A DNA stretch of 64,000 nt from UBA5239 sp040391785 (GCA_040391785.1 JBEBXH010000023.1:1-64000); one strand, 5' to 3'; positions 24,620-33,993 are shown, numbered from the stretch's first letter. A program made the numbers and translations. The notes: generated from the letters alone by a model not told the origin.

Positions 24620-25204
24620 TTAGCAATCCTTCAAGGCATTGAGACGGTTGGTCAGGAGGGTTTTGTCGGCTTTGGAGTACTTGCCGCGCTTCAGTTCCTG
24701 CTCGAAATACAGGATGGCTTCCTGGCGCTCGGCGTCGGCGTCCAGAAGATCCCCGTACAGCAGCAGCAGCTCAAGGCTTTCGCCGTTGGAAATGTGTTTG
24801 GGCGAGGTGAAAAATTGTTTCATGGTGCTCTTGGCGGCATCGCGGTCATGCAGGTGGTTCAGGTAGATATTGACCAGCAGGGTGCGGGCGTCGATGAGGT
24901 TAAAGCTTTTTTTGAGGATTTCCTGCAGTTCGGCGGCGGCTTCGGCGGCTTCGCCGGAAATCGCCATGCCCTCGAGGCGGGTCATCTGCTCGGGGCTCCG
25001 GTTGATCTTGCCGCTGCCCGAGTAAAACGTCATACCGAGCCCCCCGGCGATATGCGGCGCTGCCAGCCAGCTGATTCCGCACGCTCCGAGTGCAATGATG
25101 AATATACCACCGGTTTTGAGAATGATGGCACTGCCGGCGCCGAAAAGGTATCCGCCAAGGATGACCGTACTGATCGCAATCGCCCAGTAAAATACTTCTT
25201 TCAA
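24620..25204 (-). CDS. Membrane-anchored TPR-like protein, paralogue of next upstream gene
   Basis: The 194-residue protein has two hydrophobic segments (about 5-25 and 30-55). A soluble alpha-helical part with TPR character follows (AEAAAELQEILKKSFNLIDA, then LYFEQELKRGKYSKADKTLL). It shares the ending ELKRGKYSxxDxxxxxNRLxAL with the gene before it (25201-25803), so the two arose by tandem duplication. They overlap by 4 bp (ATGA). I do not recognise a named family; a role in protein-protein interaction is inferred from the helical repeats. Confidence 0.65.
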   Translation of the reverse strand: MKEVFYWAIAISTVILGGYLFGAGSAIILKTGGIFIIALGACGISWLAAPHIAGGLGMTFYSGSGKINRSPEQMTRLEGMAISGEAAEAAAELQEILKKSFNLIDARTLLVNIYLNHLHDRDAAKSTMKQFFTSPKHISNGESLELLLLYGDLLDADAERQEAILYFEQELKRGKYSKADKTLLTNRLNALKDC

Positions 25205-25803
25205 TGGATCGCCTCCAACCGGTTTTTAATGATCTGGCGGTCGTAGTTCGAATATTTGCCGCGTTTCAGCTCTTTCTGCAGGTACAGCGTCGCCTCGTCC
25301 TTTGGCAGGAGATCGCTGAGATGGAGCAACATTTCCACGCTTTCGCGGTTTGATTTGTGCCCAGGGTGGTCGAAATATTCCCGCCCGGTTTCCACCGTGC
25401 TTGTCACCTCGTTCAGCCCCTCCTGATACACCCGCATCAGCAGCATCCGCGCCTCGATATCCATGAAGTCCTGCGCCAGCATCAGCCGAAGCTCGGCGGC
25501 GGCTTCGGTGTATTTGCCGTGCTCGGTCAGTCCGCGCACAAAGTCCAGCCGTTCGGGCGCCCGTTTCAGCTTGTCGTTTTTGAAATAAATTCCGCTGCCC
25601 AGCCGGGTACCGGCCCAGCCGCTGATCATTGGCGAGAGCATCACCCCGCCGGTTATCCCACATACCAGCATGACCATGAGCCCGATCATCTGGTCCACCA
25701 CCCCCTTGCAGCTCCAGAAATAGACCACGCCGACTCCACAAATTCCCAGTCCGACAAGAATCAACAGAAATTTTGCCAGCCTTGAATCCTGCTTCCACCA
25801 CAT
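25201..25803 (-). CDS. Membrane-anchored TPR-like protein
   Basis: This protein of about 200 residues has two hydrophobic segments (about 9-28 and 38-60), then helical repeats such as YTEAAAELRLMLAQDFMDIEA and a C-terminus ELKRGKYSNYDRQIIKNRL. A GTG at 25818 would extend it by five codons, but ATG 25803 has GAGGTGG at normal spacing. It is the first of a coupled pair with its paralogue downstream. Function is unknown. Confidence 0.65.
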   Translation of the reverse strand: MWWKQDSRLAKFLLILVGLGICGVGVVYFWSCKGVVDQMIGLMVMLVCGITGGVMLSPMISGWAGTRLGSGIYFKNDKLKRAPERLDFVRGLTEHGKYTEAAAELRLMLAQDFMDIEARMLLMRVYQEGLNEVTSTVETGREYFDHPGHKSNRESVEMLLHLSDLLPKDEATLYLQKELKRGKYSNYDRQIIKNRLEAIH

Positions 25804-25883
25804 TAATCGCCACCTCACTTGAAAATCAAATGTACCTTCGGTATATTACCTAATATAAACATCAACGCAAGGAAAGCAACACT

Positions 25884-26477
25884 ATGAACGGTCAAAGAAT
25901 CGGCAAAGTTGAAAGAAAAACCCGCGAAACCGACATCAAACTTACCTTGAATCTCGACGGTAACGGCAAAAGCACCATCAATACCGGCATCCCGTTCATG
26001 GACCACATGCTCGAACTCTTTGCCCGCCACGGCTTTTTCGACCTCGAAATCGAAGCCAAGGGCGATTTGCACATCGACGCCCACCACACCATGGAGGACC
26101 TCGGCCTCGTCTTCGGCGAAGCCCTCAGCCAGGCCCTCGGCGAACGCAAGGGCATCGTCCGTTACGGTTCCGCGCTGCTGCCGATGGATGAGACGCTGAT
26201 CCGGATCGCGCTCGACCTCTCGAACCGCCCGTACCTGGTGTACAACGTCAATCCGCCGCAGCTGACGATCAAGGACCTGAATACCGCGTTGTTCCATGAA
26301 TTCTTCACCGCGTTTGTCAACAAATCCGGCATGAATTTGCACATCGACATGCTGCGCGGCGAAGAGGTTCACCACGTCTTTGAAGGCGTCTTCAAGGCCC
26401 TCAGCAAGGCGCTGTCGCAGGCGGTCCGCATCGATTCCCGCATCGAAGGCACCCTTTCCACCAAAGGTTCCCTCTGA
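25884..26477 (+). CDS. hisB: Imidazoleglycerol-phosphate dehydratase
   Basis: The 197-residue protein carries the two metal-binding histidine motifs of the family: DAHHTMEDLGLVFGEAL in the first half and EVHHVFEGVFKALSKAL in the second. GIPFMDHMLELFARHG is also present. It catalyses the sixth step of histidine synthesis, dehydrating imidazole glycerol phosphate. It is the single-function form, without the phosphatase domain. No other his gene is nearby. Confidence 0.97.
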   Translation: MNGQRIGKVERKTRETDIKLTLNLDGNGKSTINTGIPFMDHMLELFARHGFFDLEIEAKGDLHIDAHHTMEDLGLVFGEALSQALGERKGIVRYGSALLPMDETLIRIALDLSNRPYLVYNVNPPQLTIKDLNTALFHEFFTAFVNKSGMNLHIDMLRGEEVHHVFEGVFKALSKALSQAVRIDSRIEGTLSTKGSL

Positions 26478-26513
26478 CGGATAAGTGACGGATTAATTTT
26501 TGAGGTTAATAAA

Positions 26514-28946
26514 ATGAAAATACGGATAAGTGACGGCTCTCTCTTTGTGGATTCACTGGTTCTGAAATGGCCCGCAGTGGCGGTCGGAATCGACGGCAAA
26601 CGCGTCGAAGCCGCGAACGCGGTTTCGGCCCCCGAGGGCCTGACCCAGGAGTTTGCCGAGGGCCCATTGCGGTTCAAAGTGACGGTCATTCCAAATGACG
26701 GATATTTCGTCAAACACGTGGAAATTACCTCGTCAGAAGCGCAGCCGACACCCGATTATGTCGATATGGACTTCCAGGCCGTCGATGATCCGTCACTTGC
26801 CCGTTGCGGTTACATAGCGACCTATGAGCCGCCGAAAAAGGACCGTCCGGAGGAAGAGGGCGGCGGCCTGATGCCCGGCTGCGGCTATCCGCTGATCGGC
26901 CGGAAATATTTCATCGGCCTTGAGCATCAGGCAGCTTTCAACACCGTCGAAGGGCCGGGTACTTACCGCCTGCGCCACCATCCGGTGTGGAAAGACGGCA
27001 AGCTGGAGAGCATCGATATGGTGTTCGGCATCAGCGATGACCCGGAAACCGCGTTCAATGACTACATCGAAAAGATCCGCCTGAAAAACCAGTCCGGACC
27101 ACTTTTCGGCTTCTGCTCCTTCTGGTCCGATCCGTACATCGGCAATTACGAATACCAGGTGCACATTGACAACTACCGTACGTATGTGAAGGCGTTTCAC
27201 CGCCTCGGGCTGCGCCCCGACATGTACACGCTGGACGCCGGCTGGAATGACCGCCAGACCGTTTTTCAGGGCAAAGCCGAAATCGGCGGCGACGCCGGGC
27301 TGCTCAAGCTGCGTCAGGAAATGAATGAGTACGGCTCGGAATTGAGTTTATGGGTTTCGCACAACGGCCCGATGGGCATCGCTCCGGAGTACCTGAAAAG
27401 CCTCGGCATCGCTATCGGCGGCGGCCAGAGCTCGACCTACTGCGGCAACAATTACGCCGTGATGATGGATGAAAAGCTCGAGAAATTGCTCACCGAGCGC
27501 TTCTGTCAGCTGGCCGGGCCCGAGCTTAACACCATCCATTTCAAGATCGACTGGGACAATGACTGCGCCACCAACCCTGATTTCGACGGCAAGTACCCCA
27601 CCCGCAACCATGTCCGTGAGGCCTCGGTGAACGCCATGAACCGGATCGCGGCGGCGGTCCGCGAGGTCAACCCGAAGATCGTCGTCCGCAATGGCTGGTG
27701 GCCCTCGCCGTGGTGGCTCTGCCATGCCAATCACTTTTTCCTGCCGGACTCCGGCGATTCCGAATACGCCATGCTCCCCGCGAAAAACCAGCGCAACGGC
27801 GCATCCACCCATCGCGACGTCCAGTATTACAACGTCCTGCGCCGCGACCGCAGCATGATGCCGCTGGACAGCTTCGACAACCACGAATTTCCGCATGCCA
27901 TGCGCAACCCCTTCACCGAGGACCCCGCCACCTGGGCGGACACCACGTATCTCGCGGTGATGCGCGGCAGCTCGTACCTCTCGTGGAAACAGCAGCCGGA
28001 GGCCATGGAGGACTGGCAGGTCGAGGCCATGGGCGCGATCATTGAGTTCGCCCGTGCTTACAAGGACCATATTTTCGTCCGCCGCGGCTACATGGTGCTC
28101 GGCCACCCCGGCAAGGGCGAAATTTACGGCTTTGCCCAGCCCGGACCGGGCTCCACCTGGTGTTTGCTGCGCAATCCGCTATCCATTCCGCAAAGCGTGA
28201 AGCTGGAAAACATTGTCCGCCACGAAGTCGCGTCCATCACCCAATTCTACCCCGATTTCCGGCAGTATCAAACCGGGCAGGAAATCACGCTGCTGGCGCA
28301 TGAGGCCAAAATCCTGATTTTCGATACGCAAGCACGCAAACTGCCGTTCGACCAGCCGTTTCAGGTGACCGGCAATTTTGAATACCGTTTTCCCGCCTCG
28401 CTGAATATCGACGACCGTGTCCGGCCGATGGTCGACGCCATTTACCAGATTCCCGAGCTCGTCTGCAGCGATCAGAAGGTGGAGAAGGTCGACAATGGCG
28501 TGGATTTTTATTTCAAAGTACGCGTGCCGTATCGTGTCCGTAACTTCGAATTGCAGCTCAAACTGCCGGACCCGCTGCGCAAGCTTCAGTTGAAAATCTT
28601 CAGTTCGCGCTATGAACAGGCCACGTACTCCGGCTATGCCATGCCGCTGACCGAAATGCCGTACAGCAAAGCCGGCCACGGCGAACACAAAAATCCGGAC
28701 GGTTTCCCGGAGCAAGTCATGCGCTATTTCTCGGCGGCGGCCCCGCAGGGCGGCGAGGCGTATTACCGGCTGGAAATCCGCGGCGGCGAATTCGACCCGA
28801 CAGCGCTCGAGTTGTGGGCCGCGGGCTACGAGGCTCCATCGCGCGAAGCCGTCAGGCTGAGTGAACCGCCCGCCGGATTCGAAAAGGGCCTGCCCTATCC
28901 GCATCCGCTCGGGTTCCCGCTGTGTGCCAAATGCAACTTTGGGTAA
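26514..28946 (+). CDS. Glycoside hydrolase, clan GH-D-like (alpha-galactosidase fold), cytoplasmic
   Basis: This 810-residue protein has no signal peptide. An N-terminal beta-sandwich (about 1-190) is followed by a TIM-barrel region: GFCSFWSDPYIGN, then MYTLDAGWNDRQ and LWVSHNGPMGIAP. The candidate nucleophile Asp is in HFKIDWDND (about 346), and a candidate acid/base Asp is in LPDSGDSEY (about 411-416). A C-terminal beta domain completes it. GH36 and GH27 enzymes use this arrangement, but similarity looks distant, so the substrate is open. GAGG precedes the ATG. Several copies of TGACGG lie around the start, including a 15-base direct repeat ACGGATAAGTGACGG (26478-26492 and 26521-26535). Confidence 0.75.
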   Translation: MKIRISDGSLFVDSLVLKWPAVAVGIDGKRVEAANAVSAPEGLTQEFAEGPLRFKVTVIPNDGYFVKHVEITSSEAQPTPDYVDMDFQAVDDPSLARCGYIATYEPPKKDRPEEEGGGLMPGCGYPLIGRKYFIGLEHQAAFNTVEGPGTYRLRHHPVWKDGKLESIDMVFGISDDPETAFNDYIEKIRLKNQSGPLFGFCSFWSDPYIGNYEYQVHIDNYRTYVKAFHRLGLRPDMYTLDAGWNDRQTVFQGKAEIGGDAGLLKLRQEMNEYGSELSLWVSHNGPMGIAPEYLKSLGIAIGGGQSSTYCGNNYAVMMDEKLEKLLTERFCQLAGPELNTIHFKIDWDNDCATNPDFDGKYPTRNHVREASVNAMNRIAAAVREVNPKIVVRNGWWPSPWWLCHANHFFLPDSGDSEYAMLPAKNQRNGASTHRDVQYYNVLRRDRSMMPLDSFDNHEFPHAMRNPFTEDPATWADTTYLAVMRGSSYLSWKQQPEAMEDWQVEAMGAIIEFARAYKDHIFVRRGYMVLGHPGKGEIYGFAQPGPGSTWCLLRNPLSIPQSVKLENIVRHEVASITQFYPDFRQYQTGQEITLLAHEAKILIFDTQARKLPFDQPFQVTGNFEYRFPASLNIDDRVRPMVDAIYQIPELVCSDQKVEKVDNGVDFYFKVRVPYRVRNFELQLKLPDPLRKLQLKIFSSRYEQATYSGYAMPLTEMPYSKAGHGEHKNPDGFPEQVMRYFSAAAPQGGEAYYRLEIRGGEFDPTALELWAAGYEAPSREAVRLSEPPAGFEKGLPYPHPLGFPLCAKCNFG

Positions 28947-28950
28947 GACG

Positions 28951-29538
28951 ATGAAGATTGAACAACTCGCCGTCGGCGGCCTTGACAGTAACTTTTCCTA
29001 TCTCGGCGTGGCCGGGAATGGCGAGGCGTTCATCGTGGACCCAACCGGCGACGCGGAGGTGATCCGCCGCGCGGTAATGAGTATGCCGGGCATCCGTCCG
29101 CGCTATATCCTGCTGACCCATCGCCACCGCGACCATTTTTCGGCGTTGAACGAAGTTCGCGAGTTCTTTCCCGCCCCGGTGCTGGACCACGCCCATCTGC
29201 AGGACGGCCAGCTTCTCCCGGTGGGTGATTTGAACCTCGAGGCGATTTTCACGCCCGGCCACACCCCGGACAGCGTCTGCTACCGCCTGACGGACGACTC
29301 GGCGCTCTTCACCGGCGACACCATATTTGTCGACTACATCGGCTTCTGCGAGCCAAAATCCATGTATCATTCTCTCTACAAAGTGCTTGGACGCGTTGAT
29401 GGGCGGAACATCATTTATTCCGGCCACAACTACGGCTCGACTCCGACCGACACCCTCGAGCACCAGCGTCAGGTAAATCCCTGGCTCCGCTGCCATTCCT
29501 ACCCCGAATTCCTCGCCGAGCTCAAGAACCTGACCTGA
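28951..29538 (+). CDS. MBL-fold metallo-hydrolase
   Basis: A protein of about 195 residues with the metallo-beta-lactamase motif HRHRDH (about 57-62, in LLTHRHRDHFSAL). Further metal ligands follow in FTPGHTPDSVCYRL, LFTGDTIFVDYIG and SGHNYGS. The frame extends 90 bases into the glycosidase gene, but ATG 28951 gives a normal family N-terminus. This is the glyoxalase II-like group; the substrate is unknown. Its TGA stop abuts the stop of the convergent DUF4838 gene (TGATCA at 29536-29541). Confidence 0.88.
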   Translation: MKIEQLAVGGLDSNFSYLGVAGNGEAFIVDPTGDAEVIRRAVMSMPGIRPRYILLTHRHRDHFSALNEVREFFPAPVLDHAHLQDGQLLPVGDLNLEAIFTPGHTPDSVCYRLTDDSALFTGDTIFVDYIGFCEPKSMYHSLYKVLGRVDGRNIIYSGHNYGSTPTDTLEHQRQVNPWLRCHSYPEFLAELKNLT

Positions 29539-31752
29539 TCAAAGCGGGTTGACCTGGAATTCGGGGAGGTTTTTGGGCAGCGCTTCTTTGTATTCCGATA
29601 CCGGAATGATCTCTACGGAATCGTAATAAATCGCCGCCAGCGGGGTCGCCGGTACCGGTTTCAGATAGAGTTTGCCGGTCCATTGGAATTTTGTCTTGGC
29701 GGAGGTCAGAAGCGCCACCGGCTGCCATTGGTACTTGGTGTTGGCTTCCGAGCCGCTGACTGTCTGCGATACGTTGACGATGCCGGGCAGGCCGAATCCG
29801 GCCACGAAAAACGGTATGTTTTTCCCGATTTGCACGCCGGGCTGCGGTTCGACCCGGTAGCGGATCCGCAGCAGATACGGTTTGTCCGGCGTCATTTTCG
29901 GAATAAACTGACCATAAGGATAGGTGATCGAAGCTTCGCCGTTCCGGCCCGGCTGGCGGACGGTCTGCCCGGTGGGGGTGTCGGCGTCGTCGATGCGGGT
30001 CGGGCGGTTGGCGGTGTGCCAGAGCAGCGGCAGCGGCCGGATGGTATTCGGCGAATACGGGGGGCTGGCCAAATCCATGTCCCATTCGGCGAAACGGTCG
30101 TAGCCGGTTTCGGAAAATTTCACGATTTTGAGCTCTTTGGAGGCGTCTTTCAGCCACTGGAGATTTTCGGCATAAGCGGCGTGGTCGGCCTGATTGCGGA
30201 CGCCCTGCAGGGCCCGCAGGTAACGGACGCAGTATTCCTCGTATTTCAGGCGTTTCTGCAGCACCGGATCGTCTCCGGCCAGCGTTTTCGCTTCGCCGAG
30301 GAGCTTCATGGCCGCGGTCACGAATTCCGGCGGCAGCAGCGTGGACCCTTTGCCATCCGTTTCAAACTTGTTCTGAAGCTCCACGTATTGCTGCATCGGC
30401 CCGGCGGCTTTGCCGTAAAAACCGGTGACGAAATCTTTGCTCAATTCCAGCAGTGACCACTGCTGATTCCACAGTTTTTTCGCCAGCACCCACGCTTTCA
30501 GCGCCTCCAGCGAACTGCCGATGCCCTGATGGTCGCCCTGCATCATGATGCCGATCGCCCCGGCCGCCACATAGGCGTCGATCCTGGCGTCCATCGCCTT
30601 CAGGTTTGCCACCGGCTTCGGGTAGTTGTTGAAATCGACGATATAATCCCAGATCTGCAGCCGCGCCCCGGCCTTTTTCCAGGACTCCAGAATTTCACCG
30701 GGTCCGGTGCACAGCACCACAATGATATTCGAATCCGGACGGATCGTTTTCGGCGGTTTGATCGTCTGATTGTAAGCGAGGATGCTGACCTGTTTGCCGG
30801 GGTGGAGCTCCGCCATTTTTTCCGCTACCGCGTTGGCGAATTTCAGGACCGGACCGGTGTAGGTGCCCTCGGCTTGTTCCAGTGCGCGGCACGGTTCGCA
30901 CTCGCAGCCGCCGCCGGGGAAATCGTTTTGCGAAATGCTGAACACCATCCCCTCGGGGTCCGCGGCAATATCCTCGCCGAACTTCTTCACCGCGATATCG
31001 ATCATGGCCGGCTGCGAAAGACAGCGCTGGACCTCGTCGCTGATCACCCGCTTGCCGTTGATCACCGGAAAAAATTCCGGGTTGCTCTGCCCGAATTCTT
31101 TGGTGGAAAAAAGCCTGTTGAAACTGTGGGTGAAATATTTACGCGAATACTTGAAACGCCCCCCGAATTCTTTCGGTATATTGCCGGTGAAATACGGATT
31201 CGTGCGGTTCAGTCCCGACCATTGCGGAGCCCCGAGCGGCGTATAATAAAACGGATCGCGTACCAGCAGCGGCGGCACGAAACTCCGCGGTACGACTTTG
31301 AGCTCCGGCACGGAAGGCACAACATCCTCGATCCACGGCGCATACCAGCGGCAGCCCGCGTCCTCCTCCAGCAGTGCCAATACCCCGGTCACCGGCCCCG
31401 AGCGCGCCCCCCCGGTGATGAACCAGTTACCGTCTTTCTCCTGGATCCGGTAGCCGACTTCGCCGAGGTCGATTTCGGCGAAACCGGACTCGCGGTACTG
31501 CGCCGTATTTCCAAGGCTGATAAACGGTTCGGAAACGGTTTGTTTATCATTGACCACGCGGTATTTGGCGGAGGTGATCTGCGGCAGGTATTTCATCAGC
31601 AATTCCGAGGCGTATTTCTCGGTGGCCGACGGGTTTTCCGGGATGACGATGACGGTGGCGGGGCAGGGTATGCCGTCCCCCTGCGGTTTCAACACATTTG
31701 CCTGCACGAGAACTGCCTGCAGCAGCAACAAAATAAGGATGCGGAACTTCAT
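29539..31752 (-). CDS. Secreted DUF4838 domain protein (cassette C enzyme)
   Basis: A protein of about 737 residues with a signal peptide (MKFRILILLLLQAVLVQA). ATG 31752 is preferred over 31764 because GGAG lies 6 bases upstream. An N-terminal domain ending VLALLEEDAGCRWYAP precedes the DUF4838 region, with VFSISQNDFPGG and the Cys cluster CECEPC (about 283-288). The C-terminal part (about 570-737) looks like a beta-sandwich carbohydrate-binding module. It is distantly related to the cassette A enzyme. The start is 16 bp after the cassette C pseudopilin stop. Confidence 0.75.
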   Translation of the reverse strand: MKFRILILLLLQAVLVQANVLKPQGDGIPCPATVIVIPENPSATEKYASELLMKYLPQITSAKYRVVNDKQTVSEPFISLGNTAQYRESGFAEIDLGEVGYRIQEKDGNWFITGGARSGPVTGVLALLEEDAGCRWYAPWIEDVVPSVPELKVVPRSFVPPLLVRDPFYYTPLGAPQWSGLNRTNPYFTGNIPKEFGGRFKYSRKYFTHSFNRLFSTKEFGQSNPEFFPVINGKRVISDEVQRCLSQPAMIDIAVKKFGEDIAADPEGMVFSISQNDFPGGGCECEPCRALEQAEGTYTGPVLKFANAVAEKMAELHPGKQVSILAYNQTIKPPKTIRPDSNIIVVLCTGPGEILESWKKAGARLQIWDYIVDFNNYPKPVANLKAMDARIDAYVAAGAIGIMMQGDHQGIGSSLEALKAWVLAKKLWNQQWSLLELSKDFVTGFYGKAAGPMQQYVELQNKFETDGKGSTLLPPEFVTAAMKLLGEAKTLAGDDPVLQKRLKYEEYCVRYLRALQGVRNQADHAAYAENLQWLKDASKELKIVKFSETGYDRFAEWDMDLASPPYSPNTIRPLPLLWHTANRPTRIDDADTPTGQTVRQPGRNGEASITYPYGQFIPKMTPDKPYLLRIRYRVEPQPGVQIGKNIPFFVAGFGLPGIVNVSQTVSGSEANTKYQWQPVALLTSAKTKFQWTGKLYLKPVPATPLAAIYYDSVEIIPVSEYKEALPKNLPEFQVNPL

Positions 31753-31768
31753 TGTTTTCTCCATATTG

Positions 31769-32515
31769 TTACGGCGTTTTCAAACCGCCGGTGATGGTAT
31801 AAGGCGAGCCGTACTGCCGCCAGGTTGGCTTGTCGTTATGCCAGGCGGTAATCACCGTGGTCTGATTGGTTCCCACATAGCGGACCATTGACCGGATCTC
31901 GGTGACATGCCCGCCGAACGCGACCAGGTTGGCGACATTGTCATGGCGCGGCTCGATGCTGGCGCCGACCACCCAGTCGTTGCCCAGTCCGGCATAAAAA
32001 GCGTTGGCATCGATAAACACAATCAGGTCGGCTCCGCGCCCGGAATAAGTAGCGAGACGGTCCATTTTCTGCGGCGCGATAGAGGCCGAACCAATACACT
32101 CCCCATAGGAATAGATATTATAACCGTAACTTACGGCTTTTTTGACGCTGTGGTCGGCATCGCCCCAATTGCCGCCGAGGACCGTTTCCCGGCAAGTCAT
32201 CCGGTCCGCGGACGGCACATCCGTCGGGCAGAACGTATTGACCAGGCTGGGCATATATTTGAGCGTATAAAACAATTTCGGCCACGGCTGGATGCCCCAC
32301 AGATTGGTGGCGCCATTGCCCGGAACACACCAGCCGTCATAGTCATCGGCATAACTGAACCACATTCCATGCAGTTGCCTCAGATTGCTTTTGCAATTGG
32401 TGCTCTGGGCTCGGCCGCGCGCTTTGTTCAGCGCCGGCAGCAGCATTGCCGCCAGTATCGCAATGATAGCGATTACCACCAGCAATTCAATCAGTGTAAA
32501 ATTCTTTTTCATCAT
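31769..32515 (-). CDS. Type IV pilin-like (pseudopilin) protein, cassette C
   Basis: This 248-residue protein begins MMKKNFTLIELLVVIAIIA with Glu5 in place, followed by LPALNKARGRAQSTNC. The C-terminal motif is H-DNVANLVAF-GGH, so the Asp of H-x9-DG is Gly here. A GGAG lies before the tandem ATG. It sits between the GntR regulator (115-bp gap) and the DUF4838 gene (16-bp gap). Confidence 0.87.
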   Translation of the reverse strand: MMKKNFTLIELLVVIAIIAILAAMLLPALNKARGRAQSTNCKSNLRQLHGMWFSYADDYDGWCVPGNGATNLWGIQPWPKLFYTLKYMPSLVNTFCPTDVPSADRMTCRETVLGGNWGDADHSVKKAVSYGYNIYSYGECIGSASIAPQKMDRLATYSGRGADLIVFIDANAFYAGLGNDWVVGASIEPRHDNVANLVAFGGHVTEIRSMVRYVGTNQTTVITAWHNDKPTWRQYGSPYTITGGLKTP

Positions 32516-32630
32516 CAGTTCTCCTGTGTTTTCTCTTAACTGTCAACGATCAACTATTTTCGCTCTGAGAGCGAGCAGCGTCCCGCCGCTGCACCGCGTC
32601 CGGGTAAGCACCCGGCGGCATGTTTCTTTT

Positions 32631-33698
32631 TTAATTCGTAATTTTTAATTCGTAATTCGTAATTGACGGTGTAAAAATTGTGCGGCCGGAGTCCAGAATA
32701 TTCGTTTTCATGGCCTTGAAAATCAGCTCCGCCGCCCTCGCGGCAAAGTCCACAAAGTCGATGTCATAATAAATCTTTCGCGGCAGCGCAAATGGAATAT
32801 TCAGCTGAATCCCGCGCATGATCGCGCCCACCGGCAGTTTCTCAGGCGGCAGGCGCAGCGCCAGCTCGGCGGTCAACGTTCCCCCGATGATATCGTCAAG
32901 GATAATCAGCGAATCCGGCCGCTTTGCCTCCGACATGGACGCAAATTCTTTGGCAATCCGCCCACCGTCATGATAATGATTTCCGGAGAAAATCACCGGT
33001 TCGGCGGTTTTACCCCACAATTCCCTGACCAGGCTGCCGAACTCTCCGCGAATGTCCTCGACTACGGTCCGGTGAACCACCAGCCCCGGACGCCGCATTC
33101 CCATCTCGTGCAGTTTCTCCGCCGCCATGCGCATGGTCCCGGTCTGGTCGATGAAAATCCCGCATTTCTCCCACGAGGCATTCGCGCCGCCCACCATCAG
33201 GGTCGGGATCTTTTTTTTCTGCAGGTAATTGAGGCTTTTTTCCAGAAAATCGTCGATGTGGACAATGCCTTGAATTTCACCATTCTCGATACAGCGCCGC
33301 AGCCCGGGGAAGTCGTCCACCTGACACTGCGTCCGGCCGAGGCTCTCCGCGCAGAACAAACGCATCTGGCAGCCGAGCCGCATCAGCTGTACTTGCAGCA
33401 ACGACGAGAGAACACTGTAAAACGAGCTGTTTTCCAGGTGAATGGCGGTCAGCGCCACGGTGCGGCCGGTGTGACCGTTGGCATTCGGGTCGATCACGAA
33501 AACGCCGATTTTGTCCTGTACCTCGACCACGCCGTCGTCGCGCAGTTCGCGGATGGCGGCGCTGATGGTGGTGGTACCGAACTTGAGGTTGCGGCGCAGG
33601 AAATCCTGGCCCGGCAGCCGGTCGCCGCGCGACATTTTCTGGTCCCGGATATACCGGACCAGCAGTGATTTTGCCATTTCTGTCTTGGTTTCAGCCAT
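32631..33698 (-). CDS. GntR-family regulator with LacI-like ligand domain (cassette C)
   Basis: This 355-residue protein has an N-terminal winged HTH of GntR type (LLVRYIRDQKMSRGDRLPGQ; then GTTTISAAIRELRDDGVVEV, about 45-64). A periplasmic-binding-like domain follows (TVALTAIHLENSSFYSVLSS at about 79-98), as in AraR- and CcpA-like sugar sensors. The last residues (SITNYELKITN) are translated from a period-7 tandem repeat, so the natural C-terminus may have been extended by repeat growth. A palindrome lies upstream. Confidence 0.85.
   Translation of the reverse strand: MAETKTEMAKSLLVRYIRDQKMSRGDRLPGQDFLRRNLKFGTTTISAAIRELRDDGVVEVQDKIGVFVIDPNANGHTGRTVALTAIHLENSSFYSVLSSLLQVQLMRLGCQMRLFCAESLGRTQCQVDDFPGLRRCIENGEIQGIVHIDDFLEKSLNYLQKKKIPTLMVGGANASWEKCGIFIDQTGTMRMAAEKLHEMGMRRPGLVVHRTVVEDIRGEFGSLVRELWGKTAEPVIFSGNHYHDGGRIAKEFASMSEAKRPDSLIILDDIIGGTLTAELALRLPPEKLPVGAIMRGIQLNIPFALPRKIYYDIDFVDFAARAAELIFKAMKTNILDSGRTIFTPSITNYELKITN
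32634..32664. repeat. Heptamer repeat ATTCGTA at the end of the GntR gene
   Basis: Four to five period-7 units (ATTCGTA, one copy ATTTTTA) overlap the last codons of the GntR gene. The 115-bp gap to the pseudopilin gene also holds small GC-rich hairpins (CCGGGT with ACCCGG near 32611, CGCTCT with AGAGCG near 32563) but no gene. Confidence 0.8.
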
Positions 33699-33723
33699 TT
33701 TTCAATATTCCCAAAATAAACCC

Positions 33724-33741
33724 TAAACCGTTTATGGTTTA
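33724..33741 (-). promoter_or_regulatory. Candidate operator of the cassette C GntR gene
   Basis: The palindrome TAAACC-GTTTAT-GGTTTA lies 26 bp before the GntR start codon, with an extra half site TAAACC at 33717-33722. Size and symmetry fit a dimeric winged-helix regulator. Confidence 0.55.
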
Positions 33742-33785
33742 AAAATACAGCGGAATCCGTCATTTGTCAACCCCCCTGACAAAAA

Positions 33786-33856
33786 AATTGGAGAATTGGT
33801 CGCCACTGCGTGGCTGAATTGGACGGCACCGTTGGTGCCTGAATTGGAGAATTGGG
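33786..33856. repeat. Hairpin plus TGAATTGG short repeat cluster, locus 2
   Basis: The first 37 bases are identical to 1208-1244. Hairpins GCCAC-TGC-GTGGC (33802-33814) and GGCACC-GTT-GGTGCC (33825-33839) alternate with GAATTGG units. It lies between the divergent GntR and alkaline phosphatase genes, a gap of 295 bp with no gene. A 9-base repeat GTCCGACTT follows at 33875-33901. Confidence 0.75.
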
Positions 33857-33993
33857 AGAAGAGTTTCCGTGTACGTCCGACTTGTCCGACTTGTCCGGTC
33901 TTTTAATTATGAGTATTCGATTAAAATTTTCGTTCGTGGTTGAAAAAAATCCGCATGGATAGTATATTTTCAGATACTCAGGAGGTTATAGAA

